From Trichormus sp. M33_DOE_039 (GTDB taxonomy: Bacteria > Cyanobacteriota > Cyanobacteriia > Cyanobacteriales > Nostocaceae), in NCBI GenBank assembly GCA_015296085.1, contig DVDT01000047.1, positions 124,001 to 188,000 on the forward strand: 64,000 nucleotides of DNA, read 5' to 3'. The notes beneath the pieces are model-generated. The model was given only the letters and a program-made list of their open reading frames with translations. It made no database searches and had not been told where the DNA came from. The position numbers and the translations under genes were made by a program. The stretch's first letter is position 1. Each line of letters begins with the position of its first letter. Positions 39,537 through 48,278 of the stretch are shown in pieces.

Positions 39537-41723
39537 ATGAAGGTACTACGTTATCTTCCCCAGGAAGAAGTTCTCAGTCTCAGTGTCAGTTTGGGACGCG
39601 GAGGAGAAGCTTGTATTTATGCTGTACCATCCGCAGGCGATTTAGTCGCCAAAGTTTATCATAAATCAACAGTTGCTCACGCCCATAAACTGCGGGCGAT
39701 GCTGGCTAACCCACCCGAAAACCCAACTGCAAATTTGGGGCATATTTCCATTGCCTGGCCCCAAGAATTATTATGGGGGGCAGATGACAAAAGCATTGTT
39801 GGCTTTTTAATGCCCCGCATTCGGGGAATGCGTCCCATCATCGACTTTTACAACCCCAGAACTCGCCGCCAACACTGTCCGTTATTCAACTATCAGTATC
39901 TCCTCCGCACAGCTCGCAATTTAGCGGCGGCTTTTGCAGCTCTCCATAATAGTGGTTACTGTGTTGGTGATGTCAACGAGTCGAATATTCTTGTCAGTGA
40001 CACCGCCCTAGTCACCTTGGTAGATACAGATTCTTTCCAAGTGCGTGATCCTGAAAACGATGTGGTTTATCGTTGTCCGGTGGGTAAACCAGAATTTACA
40101 CCACCAGAGTTACAGAATAAAATCTTTGCTCATCACGATCGCGATCTGAGTCATGATGTTTTTGGCTTAGGGGTACTCATCTTCCAATTATTGATGGAAG
40201 GGACACATCCTTTCTCTGGAATTTATCAGGGAGTGGCTGAACCACCACCCTATGAAGCCAGAATTGCTTCTGGACATTTCACCTACAGTCAAAGGCGAAA
40301 AATCCCTTACCTACCTACGCCGATTGCCCCACCTTGGGAAATTCTCCATCCCAGATTGCAACAACTGTTTTTGCAGTGTTTCGAGGATGGACACTATGCC
40401 CCACAACAGCGTCCTCAAGCTCAAGCTTGGTTGTCTGCCCTTGCGGAAGCTGAAGATTCCCTCACTATTTGTAGTGTCAATCCCCAGCATCGCTACAGCA
40501 ATCACCTGCACAGCTGCCCTTGGTGTGAACGGGCAGTCCGCTTGGGTGGTAGAGATCCTTTCCCTTCCGTACAAGCCATAGAAAAAAAAGAACATTTACG
40601 TCCCCGCGTCACAAGCAAAAAACGCCGCTACTCTCAACCTGCTCAACCCATTGGTTTACCACTGCCAGTTATGCCTTTGTACCAAACAAACTGGCCGTCA
40701 AGTAACCTTAGTTCTACACCTCAACGCCGTCGCTTGAGAAAGCGACTATATCCGATAGTGTGCTGCTTGTTGGGGTTTGGGGTGTTGGGATACTTAGATG
40801 TGATGATGAAATTAACACGTCCCTTGGTGTCGCGGAATAATTATGCCCAGCAAAGCTTAATGACACAGCCCACTCTTAGTAGTACTACCTTGAGTTTTGC
40901 CGATTACTACCAGCAAGGTCATGCCGCTTACCAAGTGCGAGACTATAAACAGGCGGTAGAAAACTTCACCCAAGCTATCCAACAAGAACCCGACAACAGC
41001 AAAGCTTACGTTAACCGGGGTAATGCGCGCTATAACCTCAAAGACTACGAAGGCGCACTATCAGACTATAGTGCCGCGCTACAACTGAATCCTCAGGAAA
41101 CTAAAGCCTTTGTGAATCGTGGTAATGCGCGCTATATGATGGCAGAATATAGCAACGACCCTGACAAGGAATATAAATTGGCGATCGCTGATTTTAACCA
41201 AGCTTTGAGTATTAACGACAAAGAAGCTGAAGCCTATATCAGAAGAGGAATTGTTTACTCCCAAATTGCTAGATACAGTAGCGATACTCTCAAAGAGTAC
41301 CAAGAAGCGATCGCTGATTTTGACCAAGCCCTAAAACTGAACGCTGCCAAATCTGAGGCTTATTTCCAGCGTGGTTCTGTACGCTATCAAATCGCTCAAT
41401 ATAGCAGTGACTCTATTCAACAGTACCAACAGGCGATCGTTGACTTTGATCAAGCATTAAAAGTTAACGAAAAACTCGCTAAAGTTTACTTGAAACGAGG
41501 TATGGTGCGCTATGAACTTGTGCAATTAATAGGTAACAAATCTCATCCTCACTATGCCAAAGCCATCGAAGATTTACAGCTAGCTGCCCAACTTTCCCTA
41601 GAACAAGAAGATACAGAAGTTTATCAACAAGCACTCAGTAGTATCTGTATCGTCGAAGAAAGCAAATGTAATGCTTTATTCCAAAGTTCTGCCATGTTGG
41701 GATATATCAGCACTAACCAGTAA
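39537..41723 (+). CDS. Kinase-like protein with Zn-ribbon-like motif, membrane helix and TPRs (third gene of TerY-P triad)
   Basis: A 728-residue protein. Residues 1-290 form a divergent protein kinase domain: glycine loop LGRGGEACIY, ATP lysine in VAKVYH, catalytic loop GDVNESN in place of HRDxKxxN, and VDTDSF in place of DFG, as in YegI-like kinases. Near residues 310-345 a Cys/His cluster (TICSVNPQHRYSNHLHSCPWCER) suggests a zinc ribbon. A membrane helix lies near residue 410, followed by about six TPR units (about 465-700). I use ATG 39537 rather than TTG 39531. It completes the vWA-PP2C-kinase set and would be the membrane-tethered output kinase. Confidence 0.88.
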   Translation: MKVLRYLPQEEVLSLSVSLGRGGEACIYAVPSAGDLVAKVYHKSTVAHAHKLRAMLANPPENPTANLGHISIAWPQELLWGADDKSIVGFLMPRIRGMRPIIDFYNPRTRRQHCPLFNYQYLLRTARNLAAAFAALHNSGYCVGDVNESNILVSDTALVTLVDTDSFQVRDPENDVVYRCPVGKPEFTPPELQNKIFAHHDRDLSHDVFGLGVLIFQLLMEGTHPFSGIYQGVAEPPPYEARIASGHFTYSQRRKIPYLPTPIAPPWEILHPRLQQLFLQCFEDGHYAPQQRPQAQAWLSALAEAEDSLTICSVNPQHRYSNHLHSCPWCERAVRLGGRDPFPSVQAIEKKEHLRPRVTSKKRRYSQPAQPIGLPLPVMPLYQTNWPSSNLSSTPQRRRLRKRLYPIVCCLLGFGVLGYLDVMMKLTRPLVSRNNYAQQSLMTQPTLSSTTLSFADYYQQGHAAYQVRDYKQAVENFTQAIQQEPDNSKAYVNRGNARYNLKDYEGALSDYSAALQLNPQETKAFVNRGNARYMMAEYSNDPDKEYKLAIADFNQALSINDKEAEAYIRRGIVYSQIARYSSDTLKEYQEAIADFDQALKLNAAKSEAYFQRGSVRYQIAQYSSDSIQQYQQAIVDFDQALKVNEKLAKVYLKRGMVRYELVQLIGNKSHPHYAKAIEDLQLAAQLSLEQEDTEVYQQALSSICIVEESKCNALFQSSAMLGYISTNQ

Positions 41724-41732
41724 CATCAGTTC

Positions 41733-41780
41733 GTAGTAAGGACTTTAGTCCTAATTTTTCAGAATGAAAGTCCTTACTAC
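41733..41780 (+). terminator. Terminator hairpin after the triad
   Basis: A perfect 14-base stem, GTAGTAAGGACTTT (41733-41746) with AAAGTCCTTACTAC (41767-41780), loop 20, starting 10 bases past the kinase stop. Confidence 0.7.
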
Positions 41781-42240
41781 AAACTACAATACAAGTTTAG
41801 TAATATTTTTTGAATTCGGAGATTAAAAGCATTAAAAACCTATTTTAATGCCATTTTTGGTATATTCAAAAATCATATTATTTATCTAAGTTATCAGAGT
41901 TATCACTAGCTAACTCTGATAATTATTGTGTAAATTTTCTCGACATCAAAAATTATAATTATGTCTATAAATATCTTATTTACTAAGCTTTTACACATCC
42001 TGTTAGTTTATTTACTTTTTCTTTATACAACAACCACAAATAACAGTTAAATTATGTACGGAGAAAACTACAAAGGCAATGAATTTTTCTCCTAACCAAG
42101 TGCATCCTCTTCATCCTGATAAATTTTCGCTCATCATTGAAAAATAATTCTTTGATGATCAAAAGCTCAAGATTTTTTACTAAGTCAATCTAAATCTAAA
42201 ATCCAAAATTATTTAACCTACACATCTCCGAGGTAGTTGC
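41781..42240. other. Spacer between the triad and the HEP island
   Basis: About 460 AT-rich bases with no ORF of note and one perfect hairpin at 41891-41922. The HEP-island promoter is expected downstream of that hairpin. Confidence 0.4.
41891..41922. terminator. Perfect 12-base hairpin
   Basis: TTATCAGAGTTA (41891-41902) and TAACTCTGATAA (41911-41922), loop 8, followed by an AT-rich stretch. Confidence 0.5.
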
Positions 42241-43014
42241 ATGAAAGCGGTAATTTTAGCCGGAGGTCTGGGTACACGCCTCAGTGAAGAAACCAGCATC
42301 AGACCTAAACCGATGGTTGAGATTGGTGGTAAACCAATTCTCTGGCACATTATGAAAACTTATTCTGCTCACGGCATTAATGATTTTATTATTTGCTGTG
42401 GTTACAAAGGTTACATCATAAAAGAGTATTTTGCCAACTACTTCTTACATATGTCCGATGTAACTTTTGATATGCGTTTCAATCAGATGAATGTACACTC
42501 TGGTTATGCTGAACCTTGGCGCGTCACCCTAGTTAACACAGGTGATAACACTATGACGGGTGGACGCTTAAAGCGTGTCAGAGAACATCTTGGTAATGAA
42601 ACTTTCTGCTTTACCTATGGTGATGGTGTCAGTAATGTTAATATCACTGAATTAATTCAATTTCACCAACAACAAAAGACCCTAGGGACACTCACAGCCG
42701 TTCAACCGGCAGGTCGTTTTGGCGCAATTTCTCTGGGACAAGAGCAAACTAAAATCACCAGTTTCCGGGAAAAACAAGATGGTGATGGAGCTTGGATTAA
42801 CGGTGGTTATTTTATATTAGAACCATCTGTAATTGATTTTATTGCTGATGATACTACAGTTTGGGAGAAAGAACCATTAGAAAAGTTAGCAGATTTAGAC
42901 CAACTATCTGCTTTTAAACATAATGGTTTTTGGCAACCAATGGATACATTAAGAGATAAAAATTACCTAGAAGAGCTATGGAAAAATAATCAAGCTCCTT
43001 GGAAAGTCTGGTAA
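42241..43014 (+). CDS. rfbF: Glucose-1-phosphate cytidylyltransferase
   Basis: A 257-residue nucleotidyltransferase that makes CDP-glucose from CTP and glucose 1-phosphate. The N-terminal motif [13 protein letters not shown] and [15 protein letters not shown] are characteristic of Rfb[10 protein letters not shown] and the C-terminal region [16 protein letters not shown] also match. It heads the island. The usual partner, CDP-glucose 4,6-dehydratase (RfbG), is not adjacent. Confidence 0.93.
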   Translation: MKAVILAGGLGTRLSEETSIRPKPMVEIGGKPILWHIMKTYSAHGINDFIICCGYKGYIIKEYFANYFLHMSDVTFDMRFNQMNVHSGYAEPWRVTLVNTGDNTMTGGRLKRVREHLGNETFCFTYGDGVSNVNITELIQFHQQQKTLGTLTAVQPAGRFGAISLGQEQTKITSFREKQDGDGAWINGGYFILEPSVIDFIADDTTVWEKEPLEKLADLDQLSAFKHNGFWQPMDTLRDKNYLEELWKNNQAPWKVW

Positions 43015-43176
43015 TAAAGGCAAAAAGCAAAAGGAAAAAGAATAAAATCAAATTTTTATTAAGTTATAATTATTACCTGTAGCTAGGTAAAGTCAAACTT
43101 TAAAAGTTAAAAGTTATTTCTTTTTACCTTTTTACTATCTTTCTGCCTTCTTCTAACATTTAGTGTAGTAATACAA

Positions 43177-44391
43177 ATGTATGATTTTGTGATTGTCGGT
43201 GGGGGAATAGTCGGGCTATCTACAGGAATGGCTTTAGGTAAATGCTATCCCCAAGCACGAATTTTAGTATTAGAAAAAGAAAGCCAATGGGCATTTCATC
43301 AAACTGGTAATAATAGCGGTGTAATTCACTCTGGGATTTACTACAAACCAGGAAGTTTCAAAGCCAAATTTTGCCGTGATGGTAGAGACTCAATGGTAGC
43401 ATTCTGCCAAGAGCATGGCATTGCTCATGAGATTTGTGGCAAAGTAATTGTAGCTACAGATGAGCAAGAATTACCTCGTTTAGAAACTCTCTACAAACGC
43501 GGGTTAGATAACGGGATTCAAGTCCAGAGAATTAGTCCCGAAGAAGTCAAAGAAATCGAACCTCATGTTAGTTGTGTCGGGGGAATTCGGGTTTTTTCAA
43601 CAGGCATTGTGAATTACAAACAAGTTTGTTTAAAATACGCCGAACTTATTCAACAGCAGGGCGGAGACTTACACCTCAATACCAAAGTGCTGAAAATCGT
43701 TCCCAGCGGTAAAAATTACATCCTGGAAACCAACAAAGGCAACTTTGAAACCCATTTTGTGATCAATTGTGCCGGATTGCATAGCGATCGCATTGCTAAA
43801 TTAGGTGGAGTCAACCCCAAAGCGAAAATTGTACCCTTCCGGGGCGAATATTACGAACTCACCCCCGAAAAACGGTATCTGGTAAAAACCCTGATTTACC
43901 CAGTTCCCAACCCCGATTTTCCTTTCTTGGGCGTTCACTTCACCAAAATGATTGATGGTAGCGTCCATGCAGGGCCAAACGCCGTTTTGAGCCTCAAACG
44001 GGAAGGCTACCACAAAACCGACTTCAACTTGAAAGATTTTGCTGAGGTGATGACTTACCCCGGTTTTTGGAAACTCGCCGCCAAACACGCCGACGAAGGT
44101 ATCCAAGAAATCATTCGTTCCTTCAGCAAAGCAGCTTTTACGAGAAGTCTGCAAAAACTCATTCCCGAAGTCCAAGCCGCAGATTTAGTCCCCACCCATG
44201 CAGGGGTACGCGCTCAAGCCTTGATGGATGATGGCAAACTAGTAGACGACTTTTTGATTGTACCTAGTCAAAATGCGATCCATGTTTGCAATGCACCATC
44301 ACCAGCTGCCACTTCTTCCCTAGAAATCGGTAAAGCGATCGCTGCACAAGTTAGCCAGCGATCGCACTTAGAGAATGTAGCTATTGCATAG
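43177..44391 (+). CDS. L-2-hydroxyglutarate oxidase (LhgO)-like FAD enzyme
   Basis: A 404-residue FAD-dependent oxidoreductase of the DAO family. The FAD site FVIVGGGIVGLSTGMAL, the GNNSGVIHSGIYY motif and THAGVRAQ near the C-terminus are LhgO signatures. Classic LhgO oxidises L-2-hydroxyglutarate to 2-oxoglutarate at the membrane. Inside a polysaccharide cluster, beside a probable 2-oxoglutarate-dependent dioxygenase, it may instead act on a sugar acid or recycle 2-hydroxyglutarate; this is inference. Confidence 0.9.
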   Translation: MYDFVIVGGGIVGLSTGMALGKCYPQARILVLEKESQWAFHQTGNNSGVIHSGIYYKPGSFKAKFCRDGRDSMVAFCQEHGIAHEICGKVIVATDEQELPRLETLYKRGLDNGIQVQRISPEEVKEIEPHVSCVGGIRVFSTGIVNYKQVCLKYAELIQQQGGDLHLNTKVLKIVPSGKNYILETNKGNFETHFVINCAGLHSDRIAKLGGVNPKAKIVPFRGEYYELTPEKRYLVKTLIYPVPNPDFPFLGVHFTKMIDGSVHAGPNAVLSLKREGYHKTDFNLKDFAEVMTYPGFWKLAAKHADEGIQEIIRSFSKAAFTRSLQKLIPEVQAADLVPTHAGVRAQALMDDGKLVDDFLIVPSQNAIHVCNAPSPAATSSLEIGKAIAAQVSQRSHLENVAIA

Positions 44392-44493
44392 ATAAAAAGT
44401 ACGGGAGATCAGGGAGACAAGGGAGACAAGGAAGATTTTACCCCAGTCCCCAGTCCCCGATCCCCAGTCCCCAATATAGAGAATTTGACACAA

Positions 44494-45522
44494 ATGAAAA
44501 TTTTAGTAACTGGAACAGAAGGCTATTTAGGTTGTTTATTACCTTCTTTATTAACTGCACGCGGACATGAAGTAATTGGGGTAGACACTGGTTTCTATAA
44601 GGTTGGCTGGTTATACAACGGTACGGAAATCACAGCTAAAACCCTCAACAAAGATATCCGTCACATCACCCCCGAAGATTTAGAGGGTGTAGAAGCGATC
44701 GTCCACATGGCCGAACTATCCAATGACCCCACTGGACAACTAGCACCCAACATCACCTACGACATCAATCATTTAGGTTCTGTCCGACTAGCGAATCTGG
44801 CGAAAACAATGGGTGTGCGCCGCTTCGTCTATATGTCTTCTTGTAGTGTCTACGGTGTCGCTACAGAAGGCGATGTCACAGAAGCATCTCCCATTAACCC
44901 CCAAACAGCCTACGCAGAATGCAAAACTCTAGTCGAACGAGATGTCACACTCCTTGCTGATGATGACTTCTCGCCCACCTTCATGCGGAATGCTACAGCC
45001 TTTGGTGCTTCGCCCAGAATGCGCTTTGACATCGTTTTGAACAACTTGTCTGGCTTGGCTTGGACTACCAAAGAAATCAAAATGACCAGCGATGGTACAC
45101 CTTGGCGGCCATTAGTTCACGCCTTGGATATTTGCAAAGCCATAGTTTGCGCTTTAGAAGCACCCCGCGACATTATTCACAACCAAATCTTTAACGTTGG
45201 TGATACAGCCAACAACTACCGCGTTAAAGAAATCGCCGAAATCATCGCTGACACTTTCCCTGGTTGTAAATTATCTTTTGGTGATAACGGCGCAGATAAC
45301 CGTAGTTATCGCGTATCCTTCGAGAAAATCAACAGCATCTTACCTGGATTTAAGTGTGATTGGGACGCACAAAAAGGTGCTAGACAGTTATTTGATTTGT
45401 TTAGTCAAATCGACATGACTGAAGATACCTTCTTGTTTAGAGGATTCACCCGCTTAAAACAACTAGAGTATTTAATTCGTACTGAACAAATCAACAAAGA
45501 TTTCTTCTGGAATATCAAGTAA
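44494..45522 (+). CDS. NAD-dependent epimerase/dehydratase (extended SDR)
   Basis: A 342-residue extended short-chain dehydrogenase. The NAD site is TGTEGYLG, the active-site pair is YAECK with Ser in MSSCSVYG, and the sugar-nucleotide domain follows. It would epimerise, dehydrate or reduce a nucleotide sugar, perhaps the CDP-glucose from rfbF. I start at ATG 44494 (MKILVTG) rather than TTG 44485. A heptameric repeat cluster (about 44438-44475) precedes it. Confidence 0.9.
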   Translation: MKILVTGTEGYLGCLLPSLLTARGHEVIGVDTGFYKVGWLYNGTEITAKTLNKDIRHITPEDLEGVEAIVHMAELSNDPTGQLAPNITYDINHLGSVRLANLAKTMGVRRFVYMSSCSVYGVATEGDVTEASPINPQTAYAECKTLVERDVTLLADDDFSPTFMRNATAFGASPRMRFDIVLNNLSGLAWTTKEIKMTSDGTPWRPLVHALDICKAIVCALEAPRDIIHNQIFNVGDTANNYRVKEIAEIIADTFPGCKLSFGDNGADNRSYRVSFEKINSILPGFKCDWDAQKGARQLFDLFSQIDMTEDTFLFRGFTRLKQLEYLIRTEQINKDFFWNIK

Positions 45523-45550
45523 TAATTCTGAGCAATTAGTGTGTTCCTAT

Positions 45551-45575
45551 CCTCGGCTTCTGGAAGAAGTCGGGG
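45551..45575 (+). terminator. Hairpin after the SDR gene
   Basis: CCTCGGCTTCT (45551-45561) pairs with AGAAGTCGGGG (45565-45575) with two G-T wobbles and a 3-base loop, 29 bases after the stop. It may weaken read-through within the island. Confidence 0.45.
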
Positions 45576-45646
45576 GTATCATAACTCTCAAAATTTATCA
45601 AACAGACCTGTAGTAGTTCATCAGATTCAAAATTTTTGATCATTGT

Positions 45647-46696
45647 ATGAGCAAGTTATTGACCATTGCTATTCCTACTTATAATCGGGCTGAATTACTT
45701 GATAAACAGTTAACATGGCTAGCCAAAGCGATTAAAGGTTTTGAATCAGATTGTGAAATTTTAGTTTCTGATAATTGTTCTACTGATCATACTCAAGAAA
45801 TCATCAAAAAATGGCAAAATAACCTCAACCAGATCACATTTAGGTCTAATAAACATCCTGAGAATTTAGGCGTAATGAAAAATATTATGTATTGCCTAAG
45901 TTCCGCAGAGACTCAATATATCTGGACAATTGGAGATGATGACCCAATTCAGGACAGAACCATTAGTTATGTCATCAATAAACTAAAACAACAGCAAAAT
46001 TTATCATTATTATTTCTTAACTTTTCTGGAAGAAATAAAGTCACGGGTCAACCAGTTTACCCACCAACTATCATCGGTAATCGCTGGTTTGATGCTGACT
46101 GTGAAGATGCTTGTAGAGATGGTAAAGAAATTTTTGAACATTGTTTTGCTAAAAGCGTTGGTGCTGTAATTTTCTTAACTGCTAGTATTTATTGTACTGA
46201 TTTAGTCAAACGCGCTTTACAAAATTGGCCAGATGCTGCCGAAAACTGGATATCTTTAGCATATCTAGCAGGTTATTGTGCTGCTCATGGTGATGTCATT
46301 GTCACTAAAGAGAATTATTTAGAATGTATTGTTGGTGTGAGTTATTGGCAAAAAGAACCCAAAGCCGCACTATTAATGCAATATAAACACATACCTGAAG
46401 TAATTTTAAAACTGCAAGAATGTGGGTATTCTAAACAATTTTGCCGTCAGATGCTTTTACGTAACTCCAAAGAAGTAGATGTCAAAGTATTTTTAGGCGC
46501 GTTAAGAAGATGGCCTGTATCTGCTATTAAAACAGTTATTCCCTTTGTCGCCTTAGTTGGATTGTCTGTTTTTGATGTAATGGCTTTTAAACAAATGAGA
46601 TTTGCTGAAGCCCATGAACCATCTATTCAAGAGGTGAGAGCTAATACAAATGGGAGACGTTCCACAGCTAAATCTATCACAAAAATCAAAAATTAG
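45647..46696 (+). CDS. Family 2 glycosyltransferase
   Basis: A 349-residue GT-A fold transferase. The opening LTIAIPTYNRAELL, the nucleotide-binding VSDNCSTD and the metal-binding DDD of IGDDDPIQ are all typical of GT2. A hydrophobic segment near residues 300-320 (IPFVALVGLSVFDVMAF) may associate it with the membrane. Donor and acceptor are unknown. The dioxygenase-like gene starts three bases after its stop, so the two are cotranscribed. Confidence 0.9.
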   Translation: MSKLLTIAIPTYNRAELLDKQLTWLAKAIKGFESDCEILVSDNCSTDHTQEIIKKWQNNLNQITFRSNKHPENLGVMKNIMYCLSSAETQYIWTIGDDDPIQDRTISYVINKLKQQQNLSLLFLNFSGRNKVTGQPVYPPTIIGNRWFDADCEDACRDGKEIFEHCFAKSVGAVIFLTASIYCTDLVKRALQNWPDAAENWISLAYLAGYCAAHGDVIVTKENYLECIVGVSYWQKEPKAALLMQYKHIPEVILKLQECGYSKQFCRQMLLRNSKEVDVKVFLGALRRWPVSAIKTVIPFVALVGLSVFDVMAFKQMRFAEAHEPSIQEVRANTNGRRSTAKSITKIKN

Positions 46697-46699
46697 ACG

Positions 46700-47533
46700 A
46701 TGATTTTATCCATTACGAAAAAATTTTCTACTCTCAAATCTGAGTTAGATTATAGACTTAGAATTTGGCAACACGCCAAAAAATTACCCCAATTAACAGA
46801 ACGCGATCGCCTAATTGTTGATACCCTCAAAACAGAAGGTGTTTACATCACCACATTAGAGAATTTAGGTTTAAAATCTACTTCTGAAATGTTCAAAGCG
46901 GCTCATCAGCAATTAGCCCAAATGACCGCGACTACAACTCAGCATCTATCAGAAAAATTGCCACAAATTCATACGGTTACAGACATTAATGAATTTGCCA
47001 ATTGGGGTCAAGAAACACGCTTATTACAGATTATCGAAAACTATTTAGGTCTACCTGTTGCCTTTCATGGTGTCCATTTACGTAAGGATTTGCCTAACGC
47101 ACATCAGTTCGGCACATTATTATGGCATAAAGATTCCGAAGACAGAAAGATGGTAAAAATCATCATTTATTTAAATGATGTTGCACAAAAACATGGGCCT
47201 TTTGAATATGTTCCTTTACACTTAACCTCTTTCCCAGCGATTAATTCTTATCGCATCGACTACAAACTTTGGCAATCTGGATATTTAGGTATCAACGACG
47301 ACCAGCTAAATAAAATTATCCCTAAATCAGCTTGGAAATCTTGCCCAGGTACAGCAGGTACAGTCGTCATTGCTGACCCTAGAACAGCTTTACACCACGG
47401 TACTATCCGCACAGAAGAACGTTCAGCCCTATTTTTTGTTTACACTGCTAATCCTCCTAAAAGACCGGAATTGTGTACCCAATATTGGGATGATACTTTC
47501 TCCAGACCAAATGTAGATAAAATTCCTGTTTAG
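46700..47533 (+). CDS. Phytanoyl-CoA dioxygenase-like Fe(II)/2-oxoglutarate protein
   Basis: A 277-residue protein resembling PhyH-type oxygenases. The facial triad can be proposed as His and Asp in LLWHKDSED and the distal His in ALHHGTIR, followed by an Arg (ERSALFFVY) placed to bind 2-oxoglutarate. Such enzymes hydroxylate small molecules or sugars. Its position between a glycosyltransferase and an RmlC-like epimerase suggests it modifies a sugar or a polysaccharide precursor. Substrate unknown. Confidence 0.72.
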   Translation: MILSITKKFSTLKSELDYRLRIWQHAKKLPQLTERDRLIVDTLKTEGVYITTLENLGLKSTSEMFKAAHQQLAQMTATTTQHLSEKLPQIHTVTDINEFANWGQETRLLQIIENYLGLPVAFHGVHLRKDLPNAHQFGTLLWHKDSEDRKMVKIIIYLNDVAQKHGPFEYVPLHLTSFPAINSYRIDYKLWQSGYLGINDDQLNKIIPKSAWKSCPGTAGTVVIADPRTALHHGTIRTEERSALFFVYTANPPKRPELCTQYWDDTFSRPNVDKIPV

Positions 47534-47608
47534 GAGTTTATCTAGCGTAAATACTAAGTGATTAGTAACTAATTATTTGTTCTCATCAATATCTTATTTC
47601 AGGCAAAT

Positions 47609-48178
47609 ATGATTTTTACCCAGACAGAACTCCAAGACGCGTTTATTATTGATTTAGAAGAAAAGCCAGACCACCGTGGTTTCTTTGCCCGGACATTCTG
47701 CGCCCAAGAATTTGCCAACCACGGTTTAAAACCAGCAGTTGCTCAGTGTAACCTTTCTTATAACTATAAAAAAGGCACATTGCGGGGAATGCACTATCAA
47801 CTAAGACCCGCAGCCGAAACTAAATTAATTCGTTGTATTAAAGGTGCTATTTATGACGTAATTATTGATATGCGTCCTGAATCACCAACATTTTTATCAC
47901 ACATTGGTGTAGAACTAACCGCCGACAATCGTCGGGCTTTGTACGTACCAGAAATGTTTGCTCACGGCTATCAAGCTCTGACTGATGATGCAGAAGTTGT
48001 GTATCAAGTTGGTGAATTTTATACACCTGGATACGAAAAAGGTCTGCGTTATAATGACCCATTTTTTAATATTCAATGGCCTTTAGAAGTTACAGTAATC
48101 TCTGAAAAGGACGCTAACTGGCCACTATTAGAAACCATACCCATTGGTAGCCCCGATCCAGTGGAAGCGGTTTGTTAG
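47609..48178 (+). CDS. dTDP-4-dehydrorhamnose 3,5-epimerase-like protein (RmlC/RfbC family)
   Basis: A 189-residue cupin. DHRGFFART, GTLRGMHYQ with the catalytic His, and FAHGYQALTDDAEVVYQ are the family landmarks. RmlC converts dTDP-4-keto-6-deoxyglucose to the L-lyxo form. No rmlA, rmlB or rmlD is adjacent, and rfbF makes CDP-glucose, so this copy may epimerise a CDP-sugar; RmlC-like proteins are known for that. A 14-base hairpin follows at 48192-48229. Confidence 0.88.
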   Translation: MIFTQTELQDAFIIDLEEKPDHRGFFARTFCAQEFANHGLKPAVAQCNLSYNYKKGTLRGMHYQLRPAAETKLIRCIKGAIYDVIIDMRPESPTFLSHIGVELTADNRRALYVPEMFAHGYQALTDDAEVVYQVGEFYTPGYEKGLRYNDPFFNIQWPLEVTVISEKDANWPLLETIPIGSPDPVEAVC

Positions 48179-48191
48179 TAAGTAAAAAGTA

Positions 48192-48229
48192 AAAAGGCAA
48201 AAGTATTAATTTTTTTACTTTTACCTTTT
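48192..48229. terminator. Hairpin after the RmlC-like gene
   Basis: AAAAGGCAAAAGTA (48192-48205) pairs with TACTTTTACCTTTT (48216-48229) with one mismatch. The arms are Nostoc-type AAAAGGTAAAAG repeats. Confidence 0.4.
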
Positions 48230-48278
48230 ACCTTTTCAAGCCTTCTATCTTCAAATATTAAATATAGGAATTAACGAA

